From contig JBHORE010000132.1 in the NCBI GenBank assembly GCA_042408415.1, forward strand, positions 1-11,561: a DNA stretch of 11,561 bases, read 5' to 3'. The DNA is from Thermobaculum sp042408415. Its GTDB lineage: Bacteria; Chloroflexota; Chloroflexia; Thermobaculales; Thermobaculaceae. Positions within the stretch are counted from its first letter, which is position 1. Each line of letters opens with the position of its first letter. The notes under the pieces are model-generated. The model was not told the origin of the DNA. It worked only from the letters and a program-made list of their open reading frames with translations, and did no database searches. Shown in pieces: positions 1-8,656 of the stretch. A program made the position numbers and the translations under genes.

Positions 1-111
1 TGGAGTGGATCCTTGGAGGCTCGAGGGCTGGGTCAGGGCCCGCGGCGGCTCCGACGGCGAGCGCCGGGACACGACCGCGGACCCTTTCGCCCAGTCCCAA
101 AACCAATATAG
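1..111. other. GC-rich left flank, possible tail of an upstream gene
   Basis: The first 100 bases are about 73% GC by direct count, while bases 101-200 are about 44% GC. All three plus-strand frames are open from the window edge, and frame 1 ends at a TAG at 109-111. This could be the C-terminal end of a GC-rich gene lying to the left. I cannot choose a frame or a family: frame 1 gives an Arg/Pro-rich tail and frame 3 an Ala/Pro/Ser-rich tail. The abrupt composition change at about 105 may mark the left limit of the accessory island. Confidence 0.3.
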
Positions 112-121
112 GAAGTGGTGT

Positions 122-138
122 TGTCAGCTAGTGTGTCA
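122..138 (-). promoter_or_regulatory. Degenerate copy of the shared operator-like palindrome
   Basis: Read on the minus strand this is TGACACACTAGCTGACA, which matches 14 of 17 bases of the copy at 469-485. On the plus strand both copies are followed by a similar flank, TAAAACGTCAA here and TAAAAGTCAA after 485. The shared flank suggests the two sites descend from one duplicated control region. No gene start that it would serve is visible; a minus-strand gene beyond the left edge is possible. Confidence 0.35.
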
Positions 139-467
139 TAAAACGTCAAAATTCTTGGAGAAGTTCTTAGGAGTTGCCCAAGGGAGCAGCTAGAGCTCCA
201 GGAATACCTCCAGCGCTCGGGCACGGTACTTTGTTTCGTGTAAAACTAGGCGAAACCTGCGCTTGAATAGCCTAATTCCCCACCCGTAGTCCGCTGTGGC
301 GATGGCCAACCAGCAAGTTGATCCACGGGTAGCCGACACCACTACACATACCAAAGGGCACCCTTGCTCGATCCTCTTACCGGAGATCTCTTTACCTCCT
401 CCAGCCCTACATCCTCACGAGTACCTCAGCGGATCTCTGAATAAATTGTCAGGAAAGTTATTACGAA

Positions 468-486
468 ATGACATATTAGCTGTCAT
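468..486 (+). promoter_or_regulatory. Operator-like palindrome upstream of gene A
   Basis: ATGACA and TGTCAT form perfect 6-bp arms around a 7-base spacer. The 17-base core TGACATATTAGCTGTCA recurs on the minus strand upstream of gene C (9160-9176) with one mismatch, and both copies point in the direction of the gene they precede. Perfect dyad symmetry, an AT-leaning spacer and placement about 124 bases ahead of the first gene of the operon fit a dimeric repressor or activator site. I cannot name the regulator. Confidence 0.55.
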
Positions 487-553
487 AAAAGTCAACTTAT
501 TATGGTAGATAGAGGTTCCGACTGCCTACAGAAGCAAAACGTGAGGATAGGTA

Positions 554-582
554 TTCGTATGCTTTATAAATCGTGCTACAAT
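554..582 (+). promoter_or_regulatory. Candidate extended -10 promoter for the gene A-B-drmA-drmB operon
   Basis: TACAAT at 577-582 is preceded by TGC, giving the extended -10 form TG-N-TACAAT. A weak -35-like TTCGTA lies 17 bases upstream at 554-559. Transcription would start near 589, leaving a leader of about 20 bases that still contains the GAGGTG ribosome site at 599-604. This placement supports ATG 610 and excludes the earlier in-frame ATGs at 502 and 559. No other strong sigma-70-like element is seen within the leader. Confidence 0.4.
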
Positions 583-609
583 CCAGTTCGACAGCCACGA
601 GGTGCAGCA

Positions 610-1629
610 ATGGGAATCGCAGCCGGTAGGCGGAAAGCCGGTCGTAGTGAAACCGTTGTCACAGATGTTGATCCCAGCTCCTGGCAGATCGTGGAGAGCG
701 ACGGCTGTGTGCACATGCCAGCATGGGCGCTGTTCTTCCTGGAGCTGGGGCAAGAGATCGCTTGCTACGAAGTCGGGGACTGCGTGCCGGTAGTCGCGGT
801 CTCTTTGCCTACCAGAAGCTACGCGGCGCTGTTTGCAGCCGTAGGTGTAGTACGATCGCGCGCCAAGATCAACACCATAGCGGATAGCGAAGAGTACTTC
901 GAGCAGCTATGGAATATGGCCGGCGGCAGTGACCTGATACCTGTGGAGTATAGGGAGGACATGAAGCGCATCCAGGGCTACCTGACCGGACGTAGCCAGG
1001 ATGGAGAAGTGCGGCGGGTGCACCTCGAACTTGGAAAGGAAGGCGTGCGCAAGATCACCCCCCAGATCGCCCACAAGATATTTCTCAAGGAGAAGATAGG
1101 CAAGCAGGGGAGGGGCAAATCTAACCGCAACCCGGCACTGAGCGCAGTGCTTGCCCTATCAGACCTCGCCGACTTCCTCGGGCGCACTCGATTGGACTGC
1201 GTCATCGTTGCCCAGAAGAACGAGATCAAGCAGGAGGCCCAACTCTGCATACGTCCTGGCCAATCTGCAGACATAAAGAAGGTAGAAATCAACGATGTCC
1301 TGAGGGTGCATGAATGGATCGTGGAGGGAAGCGCGTACCATACATGCATCATCTCCGACAGGCTGATGGAAGACGGCAAAGTGCCACAGAAGCACCTACG
1401 ATACTCTCCAGTCGCGATCTTTGACGGCGCTAAGGGGTTCATCAAGCGGAGAGAAGAATTCTTTGGGCTGCCTTGGCTGATCCTTCTAGATCGTACGGAA
1501 CAAGATTATAGAGATGCCGTCCAAGTGGTAGATGACCTAGACAGCACCCGCGTGGGCAACGCGGAGAAGCTAAGGATACCACACATACCTCAGGGAGTGG
1601 AGCTGGTCGCCTTCGAGGTGCGAAGATGA
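610..1629 (+). CDS. Gene A: DISARM-associated protein, possibly the N-terminal half of a split DrmE-like protein
   Basis: This gene encodes 339 aa. ATG 610 is chosen because GAGGTG (599-604) sits 5 bases upstream; an in-frame ATG at 502 has no such site and would lie before the predicted promoter. Visible blocks are an LPTRSYAALFAAVG segment at residues 66-79, which looks like the strand and helix opening an alpha/beta domain, and an IFDGAKGF segment at 270-277 followed by LILLDRTE at about 290-297. There is no Walker A motif, signal peptide or membrane helix. The stop codon overlaps the gene B start as ATGA, so the two are probably translationally coupled. From memory these blocks, the position next to drmAB and the combined A+B length of 847 aa resemble DrmE of class 2 DISARM. 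DrmE itself has no settled biochemical role, and I could not test this by alignment. Confidence 0.8.
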   Translation: MGIAAGRRKAGRSETVVTDVDPSSWQIVESDGCVHMPAWALFFLELGQEIACYEVGDCVPVVAVSLPTRSYAALFAAVGVVRSRAKINTIADSEEYFEQLWNMAGGSDLIPVEYREDMKRIQGYLTGRSQDGEVRRVHLELGKEGVRKITPQIAHKIFLKEKIGKQGRGKSNRNPALSAVLALSDLADFLGRTRLDCVIVAQKNEIKQEAQLCIRPGQSADIKKVEINDVLRVHEWIVEGSAYHTCIISDRLMEDGKVPQKHLRYSPVAIFDGAKGFIKRREEFFGLPWLILLDRTEQDYRDAVQVVDDLDSTRVGNAEKLRIPHIPQGVELVAFEVRR

Positions 1630-3152
1630 TAGCACGGATAGCAGATATAGACCTGTTGTACGAGCTGGCGGGACAAGCTGAGATACATCGCCACAGGATA
1701 TCCTACCAACCACTGCGAGACTACGCGCGCAGTGTAAGACAGCTAACGCGCGCGGTAGGTGGCCAGCAGGAAGGTTCGGCTTGGAGCGACTTCGTCCGTC
1801 GGGCAAGAAGCTACTACTACAAGTGCATCAGCACCCCACTGCCGTTTCATCACGAAGCCCTTGGAGGTGAGAGGACGCTCGCAGCTTTGAGGGAGATATC
1901 CAAAGAATCTCCCGAGATCAGATACTCGGAGCATGACCACAGGGCCTCGGAGGTGATACAGCGCCTAGAAGACCTTGTGACCCGTAAAGATAACCCTCTG
2001 CTGGAGAAGATCCTCGAGATAGCTGAATCTGAGCGAGGGAAAATGGCTCTGGTCACGAGAGAGGCTAATAAGATGCAAGAGCCCATCATCGAGGAACTGA
2101 ACAATTATTCAGGAACACGCCAGATGAGGGTTGTATCCCCGGAACGGCTTCGAGATCTCATAGCCTTCGACGTCCTGTACGTGCTGGGCGCGGCATCCTG
2201 GTACGAGCGGTACAAGCAAGAATACATATTCACGGCTCCGAGAGCCAGGGAGATCCATCTCCTGCGCTATAGCTTCCAAAGAGACAGCTGGGAAGAAAAA
2301 CAGTCGTTTGCTCGGCCCAGCAGGGACAGCAAGAAGAAGCTCAAACTGCTGTCGGACGAACCTGAGGAAGAGTACGTGGAGCTCGAGCCCGAGATACCCA
2401 GCACCAGCATAGCGGAGATAGCGCGAAGGTCCGCTGCCAGGGATAGCTTCGACGAAGACGTGCAAGCATTCGCGGTCTTCCTCGAGGGCAACAGGGCCAC
2501 CCTGCTTGAGCGCGACGAGGATTCCGAGGTGTTCATCATCGACCCCAAGGAGGAAGGTGACGAGCGCGTCCGGAGGGTTTCATCCAGCAGCGTGGAGCCA
2601 GGAATTTTCCTCCTGCTGCGCATAGACTCGAAGGAGAAGGACTACATAGTGCCGGTAGCTGATTCCATACTTGGACCGGAAGCCGAGGAGCTCCGAAAGG
2701 CGCAGCGTATGTGGAAGGAGAAGCTACGCGAGCGGATCAAAGTGTACGGACACGCTTGGGTCGCTGAAAGAATAAAGGAGTTGGGATGTGAGATATCCAA
2801 CCCCACGAACGTGCGCAACTGGGCTTCCGAGAGGTTCATCCGTCATAACAGCGAGCAGCACTTTGCAATCGTCATGCGATACTTGGGGTTCGGTCGCAAG
2901 ACCGAGGAGCTGTGGGAGATGATGAGCCGGATCAGGCAAGCCCACCAGCATGCTGGGCACAAGCTGCGCAAGATGCTACTTCGGGATGTAGCGTCGATGG
3001 ATCTGTCCGTCCTGCTGGACAAGGGTTACATGGAGTTTAAGCTGCCGGAGTACCAGGACTTCCGGATGGGGGCCTTCAGAGTGATAGAAGTGGACAGGAA
3101 ACTCGAGGAGGTACCCGAGTCACAGATCGGCAGGCTGATAGATCTCGAGTAA
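1626..3152 (+). CDS. Gene B: DISARM-associated protein, possibly the C-terminal half of a split DrmE-like protein
   Basis: This gene encodes 508 aa from ATG 1626, with GAGGTG at 1615-1620 as ribosome site and a 4-base overlap with gene A. Residues about 139-220 (KMALVTREANK to the GAASWYERY and APRAREIHLLRY segments) look like the alternating strands and helices of a helicase-type RecA fold without catalytic motifs. A charged linker follows at about 235-265. Residues about 290-357 read as a small beta-rich domain (EVFIIDP to DYIVPVADSILGP). Residues 359-425 look like a helix-turn-helix-type module ending in VRNWASERFI (VRNW at 396-399), followed by a helical tail. This C-terminal layout is what I recall for DrmE. 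The ORF is uninterrupted, so the split from gene A looks organised rather than degenerate. drmA follows after 17 bases. Confidence 0.8.
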   Translation: MIARIADIDLLYELAGQAEIHRHRISYQPLRDYARSVRQLTRAVGGQQEGSAWSDFVRRARSYYYKCISTPLPFHHEALGGERTLAALREISKESPEIRYSEHDHRASEVIQRLEDLVTRKDNPLLEKILEIAESERGKMALVTREANKMQEPIIEELNNYSGTRQMRVVSPERLRDLIAFDVLYVLGAASWYERYKQEYIFTAPRAREIHLLRYSFQRDSWEEKQSFARPSRDSKKKLKLLSDEPEEEYVELEPEIPSTSIAEIARRSAARDSFDEDVQAFAVFLEGNRATLLERDEDSEVFIIDPKEEGDERVRRVSSSSVEPGIFLLLRIDSKEKDYIVPVADSILGPEAEELRKAQRMWKEKLRERIKVYGHAWVAERIKELGCEISNPTNVRNWASERFIRHNSEQHFAIVMRYLGFGRKTEELWEMMSRIRQAHQHAGHKLRKMLLRDVASMDLSVLLDKGYMEFKLPEYQDFRMGAFRVIEVDRKLEEVPESQIGRLIDLE

Positions 3153-3169
3153 ACTAGCGGGAGGGAGTA

Positions 3170-6100
3170 ATGGAAACATATCAACTGTGTGATCGCACAT
3201 CCAAACAGCAGATGACCGGCAGGGAAGCTAGAGACCAGGTGTACGAGTTCCTTCGCAGGGAGCTGATGGGACCAGCTCCTTATGGGGATCCCCTGGACAT
3301 TAACCAGCCGATCTCCTTTCAGTCTTGGGATGAAGCTGCCGGCCCTTGGCTACAGCAGGACACCGGCGAGGAGATCCTGTGGCGTGACCCACCGCTGGTA
3401 CGCTACAGCGTAGGGGTGCTGTTCCCAAAGGGCATGCTCCGGGACGAGGTAGAGCAGCAGCTGGAAGAGACCGTAGAAGAGGCTATAGAAGAGCTCACTA
3501 CACCGGAAGAATCCTTCGCGCAGCAAAATGGCAAATCGCAAAATGGTAAATCGAAGGAAGATGTCGATAAAGATGTCTATCAAGTGGCACATGATCCGTT
3601 AGAGGAGGAAGAGGGAGGCGAGATATCCCCCTCGAGGGGAAGACACCCCTCGAGCATGGGCATCAGCTTCCTGGCGAGACTCCGCCATGGCTCCCACTTA
3701 GTAGTCACTGTTACCGGGGCGCAGTACTCCTTCAAGGAAGTTCAAGTGAACGGCGAACAACGTCCCATGTACCTCAGGCGACCAGTCAAGCTGGTGGCCG
3801 AGGCGGGACATGAGGACGTAGCTCAAAGAGGTATCCACAAATTACGACCGACCACAAACGAGACCCATGGACTCAAGCTCGAGACGTTCGTTACCTCACG
3901 CCCTATGGGAGACAACCAGTACCTACTGACCGTATCATTAGTCAATAACACCCCCTACAAAAGCTCCTCCAAGGACGAAGATGGGCGCTTCAAGTCCGAG
4001 AGGTGTCTCTTCCAGTCACGTTTAGAGGTCGAGGTACAGGGGGATGGTGACTCAGGCATATTGCCCTACCCTTCCAAAAAACTGCAATCGATGGTCGATG
4101 ATGAAGAGGAGTCCATTAGGCTGCTGTACCGCAAGCATCAGGTCTTCGGCGTGGGGCACGGCTGCGCTGCCGACTGGGAGATAGAAAGCTCAGGTGAGCG
4201 AGCGCGCAAGGTCATAGCCGAGTGCATGCCCAAGGTGGAGGTGCCGAGCGTCACTCCCGACATCCGGCTGGCAGATGGTTCGCTGCTGGAGATACCCATG
4301 ACTTCGCTAGCGGGATTGGTGCCAGGCGACGACGGCCTGCGCTCACTGGAGAAGATGCTCGACCTCTACGCTAGATGGATCGCAGACCGCAAGCGGGAGA
4401 TCGAGACGCTGGCTGCCGAATATCAGCAGGCAGCTCGCAGGCACATGGAGGAATGTGAGCGCTGCCTGGCACGCATGCGGGAGGGTCTGCATTACCTGCG
4501 GGAGAACAGCATGGCCAGAAGAGCCTTCCAGCTTGCAAACCACGCCATACTCCTCCAGCAGATAACGTCCCGCAGGCCGACGCGCACAGCCAAGATCACC
4601 GAGGATAATCGCCTGCAGTTCGAGGGTGAGTACACCCCTCCGGATCCTGCATCGCCACCGGAGGGTATAGGAAGGTGGCGACCCTTCCAGATAGCATTCA
4701 TCCTGATGACGCTGCGCTCTATCGCCGAGGGGAACCATCCTGATCGCGAGACGGTGGAGCTGATATGGTTTCCCACCGGTGGCGGCAAGACCGAGGCCTA
4801 CCTTGGGCTGACGGCGTTCTCGCTCTTCCTGCGCCGGCTAAGGGACCCGGAGGACCATGGAGTCCACGTGATCATGAGGTACACCCTGAGGCTGCTCACC
4901 ACCCAGCAGTTCCAGCGTGCCTCGAGCCTCATCCTCGCCATGGAGAAGATCCGCAGGGAGAACTCCGGAGAGCTGGGGCAAGCACCCTTCTCCATAGGCA
5001 TCTGGCTGGGCCAGAGCACAACGCCCAACACCCGTGAGGAAGCCGTCAATAGCTTAAATAAACTGCAAGATAAAAACACCGAGAACCCCTTCCTCCTACA
5101 GAAGTGCCCCTGGTGCGGCGCACAGATGGGGCCCATAGATCAGGGCAACTCCAGCAAGAAGAGAGAGAAGAACACCAGGCGCGTACCGGGCTACGAGAGG
5201 CGGGGCAATACCGTAGCCTTCCTTTGTCCAGATAACAGATGCGAGTTCTCGAATAGACTACCCATCTACGTCATCGACGAGGACATCTACGAGTACCGCC
5301 CGTCACTGGTGATAGGCACGGTCGACAAGTTCGCTATGCTGGCTTGGCGCCCAGAAGCCAGGGCCCTATTTGGGTTGGACGAGCAAGGTCAGAGGATCCT
5401 GTCTCCACCAGGACTTATCATCCAGGACGAGCTCCACCTCATATCCGGTCCCCTTGGGTCCATGGTAGGACTCTTCGAGGCCGTAATAGAAGACCTCTGC
5501 ACCGACAGGCGCGGCGCTCAGCCCATCAAGCCCAAGATCATAAGCTCCACCGCGACCATACGTCGCCACAAGGAACAGATCAAAGCGTTGTACAACCGTG
5601 ATCAGGTGACCCTGTTTCCGTCACCTGGGCTGGAAGTGAACGAGTCCTTCTTCAGCAGCATCGATAGACTGGATGACGGCAGCCTTGCACCCGGCAGGAT
5701 GTACGTGGGGGTGTTCTCTCCAGGTACCAGGACCTTGGTCACCACCAGCGTGCGGGCATTTGGCTCGCTGCTGCAGGCAAGTTACGAACTGCCTGAAGAC
5801 AAGCGCGACCCATGGTGGACCCTGATGATCTTCTACAGCAGCTTAAGGGAGCTGGGAACCGGTCTGTCCCTGTTCGATTTCAGAATTGGAGAGTACATCA
5901 GGGCGATGAACATGCGCCGCGGCCGGAAAAAGAGCACACGGTTCATCTACCGCAATAGAGTCATCGAGCTCACCAGCCGCATCCGCAACGACCAGGTCCC
6001 TCAAGCGCTCGAGGAGCTGGCCAGAAGCTACAGTCCTGCGGACATGAAGAGCGACAGGAATCGTGCCCTGGATGCCTGTCTGGCGTCGAGCATAATCGAG

Positions 6101-6751
6101 GTAGGGATCGACATAGAGCGGCTGTCGCTCATGGCTGTGGTCTGCCAACCTAAGGCCACAGCCCAGTACATTCAAGTGACCGGACGTGTGGGTCGCCGCT
6201 GGCGAGACCAACCAGGACTGGTCGTGATCTTGTACAATCCGGCACGTCCCCGGGATCGCTCGCACTTCGAGCACTTCCGTTCCTACCACGAGCGCCTATA
6301 CGCTCAGATAGAGCCGATGACGCTCACGCCGTTCTCCCAACCTGCGATGGAGAGGTCGCTTCACGCCGCACTCGTGGCCTATGTGCGGCAGTACAGCAGG
6401 ATCGACCAACCTCCTTCGCCTTTGCCGGAGGACCTCCTCGCCAGCTTCCAGTCCTTGATGCGAGAGAGGGTCAAGGCTGTAGACCCAGATGAGTTGCCAG
6501 CCATGGAGAAGATCCTGCAGAGGCGCCTCACGCAGTGGAGGGCCTGGGAGCCCGAGCGCTGGGAAGTAAAGCAGGGCGATCAGGGACTCATGTATCGTGC
6601 TGGAGAGTACATCGATCCCGAGATAAAAAGCATCTCCTGGGAGGTACAGCAGTCTATGCGCAGCGTCGATGCTGAGTGTCAACTGAAGATCACGTATGCC
6701 TACATGAAGGACCACGAGTCCGAACTGCAGAACGTTTCGGAGGACAGCTAG
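3170..6751 (+). CDS. drmA: DrmA, DISARM superfamily 2 helicase
   Basis: This gene encodes 1193 aa, from ATG 3170 preceded by GGGAGGGAG (3159-3167). DrmA is the ATP-dependent helicase of DISARM and forms a DNA-binding complex with DrmB that acts on incoming phage DNA in the cytoplasm. The order is an N-terminal region with an acidic low-complexity stretch (about 90-150), a helical stalk (about 395-480), Walker A FPTGGGKTE with Lys540, and a zinc-ribbon-like insert with Cys646, Cys649, Cys686 and Cys691. Then come Walker B as DELH (753-756), motif III SSTAT (792-796), the second RecA domain with SSIIEVGIDI (973-982), and motif VI QVTGRVGRR (1002-1010). All catalytic helicase motifs look intact. 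The DELH box and the Cys insert between motifs I and II fit the DrmA type rather than a generic DEAD helicase. The stop overlaps the drmB start by one base, so the two are expected to be made together. Confidence 0.9.
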   Translation: METYQLCDRTSKQQMTGREARDQVYEFLRRELMGPAPYGDPLDINQPISFQSWDEAAGPWLQQDTGEEILWRDPPLVRYSVGVLFPKGMLRDEVEQQLEETVEEAIEELTTPEESFAQQNGKSQNGKSKEDVDKDVYQVAHDPLEEEEGGEISPSRGRHPSSMGISFLARLRHGSHLVVTVTGAQYSFKEVQVNGEQRPMYLRRPVKLVAEAGHEDVAQRGIHKLRPTTNETHGLKLETFVTSRPMGDNQYLLTVSLVNNTPYKSSSKDEDGRFKSERCLFQSRLEVEVQGDGDSGILPYPSKKLQSMVDDEEESIRLLYRKHQVFGVGHGCAADWEIESSGERARKVIAECMPKVEVPSVTPDIRLADGSLLEIPMTSLAGLVPGDDGLRSLEKMLDLYARWIADRKREIETLAAEYQQAARRHMEECERCLARMREGLHYLRENSMARRAFQLANHAILLQQITSRRPTRTAKITEDNRLQFEGEYTPPDPASPPEGIGRWRPFQIAFILMTLRSIAEGNHPDRETVELIWFPTGGGKTEAYLGLTAFSLFLRRLRDPEDHGVHVIMRYTLRLLTTQQFQRASSLILAMEKIRRENSGELGQAPFSIGIWLGQSTTPNTREEAVNSLNKLQDKNTENPFLLQKCPWCGAQMGPIDQGNSSKKREKNTRRVPGYERRGNTVAFLCPDNRCEFSNRLPIYVIDEDIYEYRPSLVIGTVDKFAMLAWRPEARALFGLDEQGQRILSPPGLIIQDELHLISGPLGSMVGLFEAVIEDLCTDRRGAQPIKPKIISSTATIRRHKEQIKALYNRDQVTLFPSPGLEVNESFFSSIDRLDDGSLAPGRMYVGVFSPGTRTLVTTSVRAFGSLLQASYELPEDKRDPWWTLMIFYSSLRELGTGLSLFDFRIGEYIRAMNMRRGRKKSTRFIYRNRVIELTSRIRNDQVPQALEELARSYSPADMKSDRNRALDACLASSIIEVGIDIERLSLMAVVCQPKATAQYIQVTGRVGRRWRDQPGLVVILYNPARPRDRSHFEHFRSYHERLYAQIEPMTLTPFSQPAMERSLHAALVAYVRQYSRIDQPPSPLPEDLLASFQSLMRERVKAVDPDELPAMEKILQRRLTQWRAWEPERWEVKQGDQGLMYRAGEYIDPEIKSISWEVQQSMRSVDAECQLKITYAYMKDHESELQNVSEDS
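3524..3553 (+). repeat. Tandem 15-bp repeat inside drmA
   Basis: Two adjacent copies of CAAAATGGCAAATCG differ at one base (C to T) and encode QNGKS twice. They lie in the acidic low-complexity N-terminal stretch of DrmA. The repeat is in frame, so slippage here would change linker length without breaking the protein. Confidence 0.85.
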
Positions 6752-8640
6752 TGAACCAAATACCTATACGACGATCCCAACTCATCAAGACTTCCGGCGT
6801 GGGCAGCATGGTCACGGGCACGGACGGCACATCCCTGCTGGTTGCCGGCCTGGACCACTGGTACGAAAGTCAATACGGTCAGCCCAACCCACAGGAATTC
6901 GAAGTCAGGGAATGGAGGCTGGAACGCATGCTAGGGGTCAGCCACTTCCGCCTGCCTCCAGACTTTCGAGAGAGCGGAGATAACAATCGCTACATCAGCA
7001 TACCGGCGCTGCGCTTCCCAAGGTGGCATAGATGCCTCTTATGCAACAAGCTGGTCAAGCTCAAACTAACCGACTCTTCACAGGGCAAAAGCCTCAAATG
7101 CCCGAAGAACAGTGGCCGCCCATGCCGGCTTTACCAGGTGCCAATGGTCGCTGTGTGCTCCAATGGGCACCTGGAGGACTTCCCTTTCATGGAGTGGGTG
7201 CACAGAGACATGCACCCCAAATGCCATGAAGATCTGGAGATGTGCGCTACGGGCAAGGGGTTCTCTCTAAGTTCTATAGAGATCAAATGCAAGAAGTGTG
7301 GCAAGGAACGTACCCTATATGGCTTGGTGGAATCGGACATCTACCATGCTATAAAGATCTCGGACGATGAATACTACATGTGTCAGGGGCACAAGCCGTG
7401 GCTAGGGGATGGAGCCCCTACCAGCAAGTGTGAGAACCCCATGTTTCTATCCATGCGCACCGCCACCAACGTCTACTTTCCTAACACCATCGCCTCGCTC
7501 TTCATCCCCAAGGACCTCAACACGGGCGATCTCCGACATATACTTGAGTCTCCTCAATACTTAAAAATTATAAAGACCCTGCTACGTACCGGGGTAAAGC
7601 CTACTGCGCAGGTGCTAAGAGATAACCAGCAAACCGATCCCCTCAAACCATACACGGACGAAGAGATAGACACAGTCCTGCAACAGATCATTGAAGATAT
7701 ACTCTCAAAACCATCAATGGAAAAACCCAAGCTCGAAGGAGAGCAACTTCTGCCGGATGAAGATCTGCTGGATGAAGAGTACAGTGTTCTCAGCAAAGCC
7801 AAGAGCAGAAAAACCTCCTCAAAGAGCCAGGATCTGATCACCGAAAGGATGGATCTAGACGCCTACGACGCTAAGGTCGCGGAGTACCTCGAAAGCGTGG
7901 TATTGGTCAAGAAGCTACGTGTCACCAGAGTGTTCATAGGCTTCAGCCGTTATCAGTACTCGGAGGCCCCACTCGACCCAACCATGCTCTGGCGCAACCC
8001 TCCCGATCGGGAGAATATGTGGCTGCCAGCCGACGTCACTTACGGCGAGGGCATATTCCTTGCGCTCAACAGCGACAAGCTGCAACAGTGGGAGTCGATA
8101 GAGGCTATCAAGCAGAGGGTAGAACTGATCAAGAATAACATCCCCGAAAGCTCAAACATGTACCATCTCAGACGACTTGCCTATCCTAGGCACGTACTCC
8201 TGCACACCTTGGCCCATCTGCTCATGCGCCGCCTGGCATTCGAGTCTGGCTACAGCCTCGCATCCCTGCACGAGAGGATATACAGCATGGGTAACATGGC
8301 CGGCATACTCATATATACTTCTGAGGGGGATGTAAAGGGAACGTTGGGAGGATTGGTGCGCATGGGACTCCCCCGGAAGCTAGAAGGAGTCTTCTTGCGC
8401 GCGCTGGAGGAGGCCACCTGGTGCTCCTCAGACCCTGTGTGCATGGAGTCCGTAGGTAACGACAGCTCAGGACTGACAAGCTTCAACCTGGCGGCCTGCC
8501 ATGCATGTGCGCTGTTGCCAGAGACATCCTGTGAGCACATGAATCACCTGCTGGATCGAGCCCTGGTGGTCGGTACCCCTAGGGACCCAGACCTCGGCTT
8601 CTTCAAGGACCTGGTAAGCGTTGCAGCAGCCGCTCCCTAG
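6751..8640 (+). CDS. drmB: DrmB, DISARM DUF1998 protein
   Basis: This gene encodes 629 aa. GTG 6751 is chosen because GGAGG (6739-6743) lies 7 bases upstream and it overlaps the drmA stop by one base; the longer in-frame ORF would overlap drmA by 76 bases and has no support. The N-terminal IPIRRSQLIKTSGVGSMV is the opening expected of DrmB. Cys pairs follow at 95/98, 117/125, 136 with His140, 180/183 and 211/227, consistent with several zinc ribbons. A charged, Ser/Lys-rich linker spans about 335-385. The DUF1998 region carries HTLAH (485-489), GILIYTSEGDVKGTLGGLV, and a Cys cluster at 558, 564, 583, 586 and 594. DrmB partners DrmA in the DISARM complex. The spacing after it is 140 bases to the end of a convergent gene, so the operon ends here and no drmC follows. 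Confidence 0.9.
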   Translation: MNQIPIRRSQLIKTSGVGSMVTGTDGTSLLVAGLDHWYESQYGQPNPQEFEVREWRLERMLGVSHFRLPPDFRESGDNNRYISIPALRFPRWHRCLLCNKLVKLKLTDSSQGKSLKCPKNSGRPCRLYQVPMVAVCSNGHLEDFPFMEWVHRDMHPKCHEDLEMCATGKGFSLSSIEIKCKKCGKERTLYGLVESDIYHAIKISDDEYYMCQGHKPWLGDGAPTSKCENPMFLSMRTATNVYFPNTIASLFIPKDLNTGDLRHILESPQYLKIIKTLLRTGVKPTAQVLRDNQQTDPLKPYTDEEIDTVLQQIIEDILSKPSMEKPKLEGEQLLPDEDLLDEEYSVLSKAKSRKTSSKSQDLITERMDLDAYDAKVAEYLESVVLVKKLRVTRVFIGFSRYQYSEAPLDPTMLWRNPPDRENMWLPADVTYGEGIFLALNSDKLQQWESIEAIKQRVELIKNNIPESSNMYHLRRLAYPRHVLLHTLAHLLMRRLAFESGYSLASLHERIYSMGNMAGILIYTSEGDVKGTLGGLVRMGLPRKLEGVFLRALEEATWCSSDPVCMESVGNDSSGLTSFNLAACHACALLPETSCEHMNHLLDRALVVGTPRDPDLGFFKDLVSVAAAAP

Positions 8641-8656
8641 GATACGAGGCAGCCCT

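Larger units (their letters stand above)
112..609. other. Gene-poor leader region upstream of the defence operon
   Basis: No convincing gene is visible on either strand. Short open frames here, such as 296-508 on the plus strand, have no good ribosome binding site and no recognisable protein sequence. The region holds two copies of a palindromic motif (122-138 and 469-485), a 14-base motif at 233-246 that recurs with two mismatches at 9198-9211, and a candidate extended -10 promoter near 577. I see no tRNA-like cloverleaf and no CRISPR repeat. Confidence 0.5.

Noticed and set aside
502..609. Earlier start for gene A at ATG 502 (36 more codons)
   Set aside because: It has no ribosome site, lies before the extended -10 element at 577, and the added residues look unlike a protein domain. 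ATG 610 has GAGGTG five bases upstream.
978..1445. 155-codon minus-strand ORF inside gene A
   Set aside because: It is fully contained in a well-supported gene, is Ser/Arg-rich and has no recognisable domain, so it is a shadow frame.
4343..5136. Several minus-strand ORFs of 98-131 codons and a plus-strand 90-codon ORF within drmA
   Set aside because: All lie across intact helicase motifs of DrmA in other frames and show no protein family features.
6676..6750. Longer DrmB start overlapping drmA by 76 bases
   Set aside because: GTG 6751 has a GGAGG at correct spacing, a one-base overlap with drmA, and gives the expected DrmB N-terminus.
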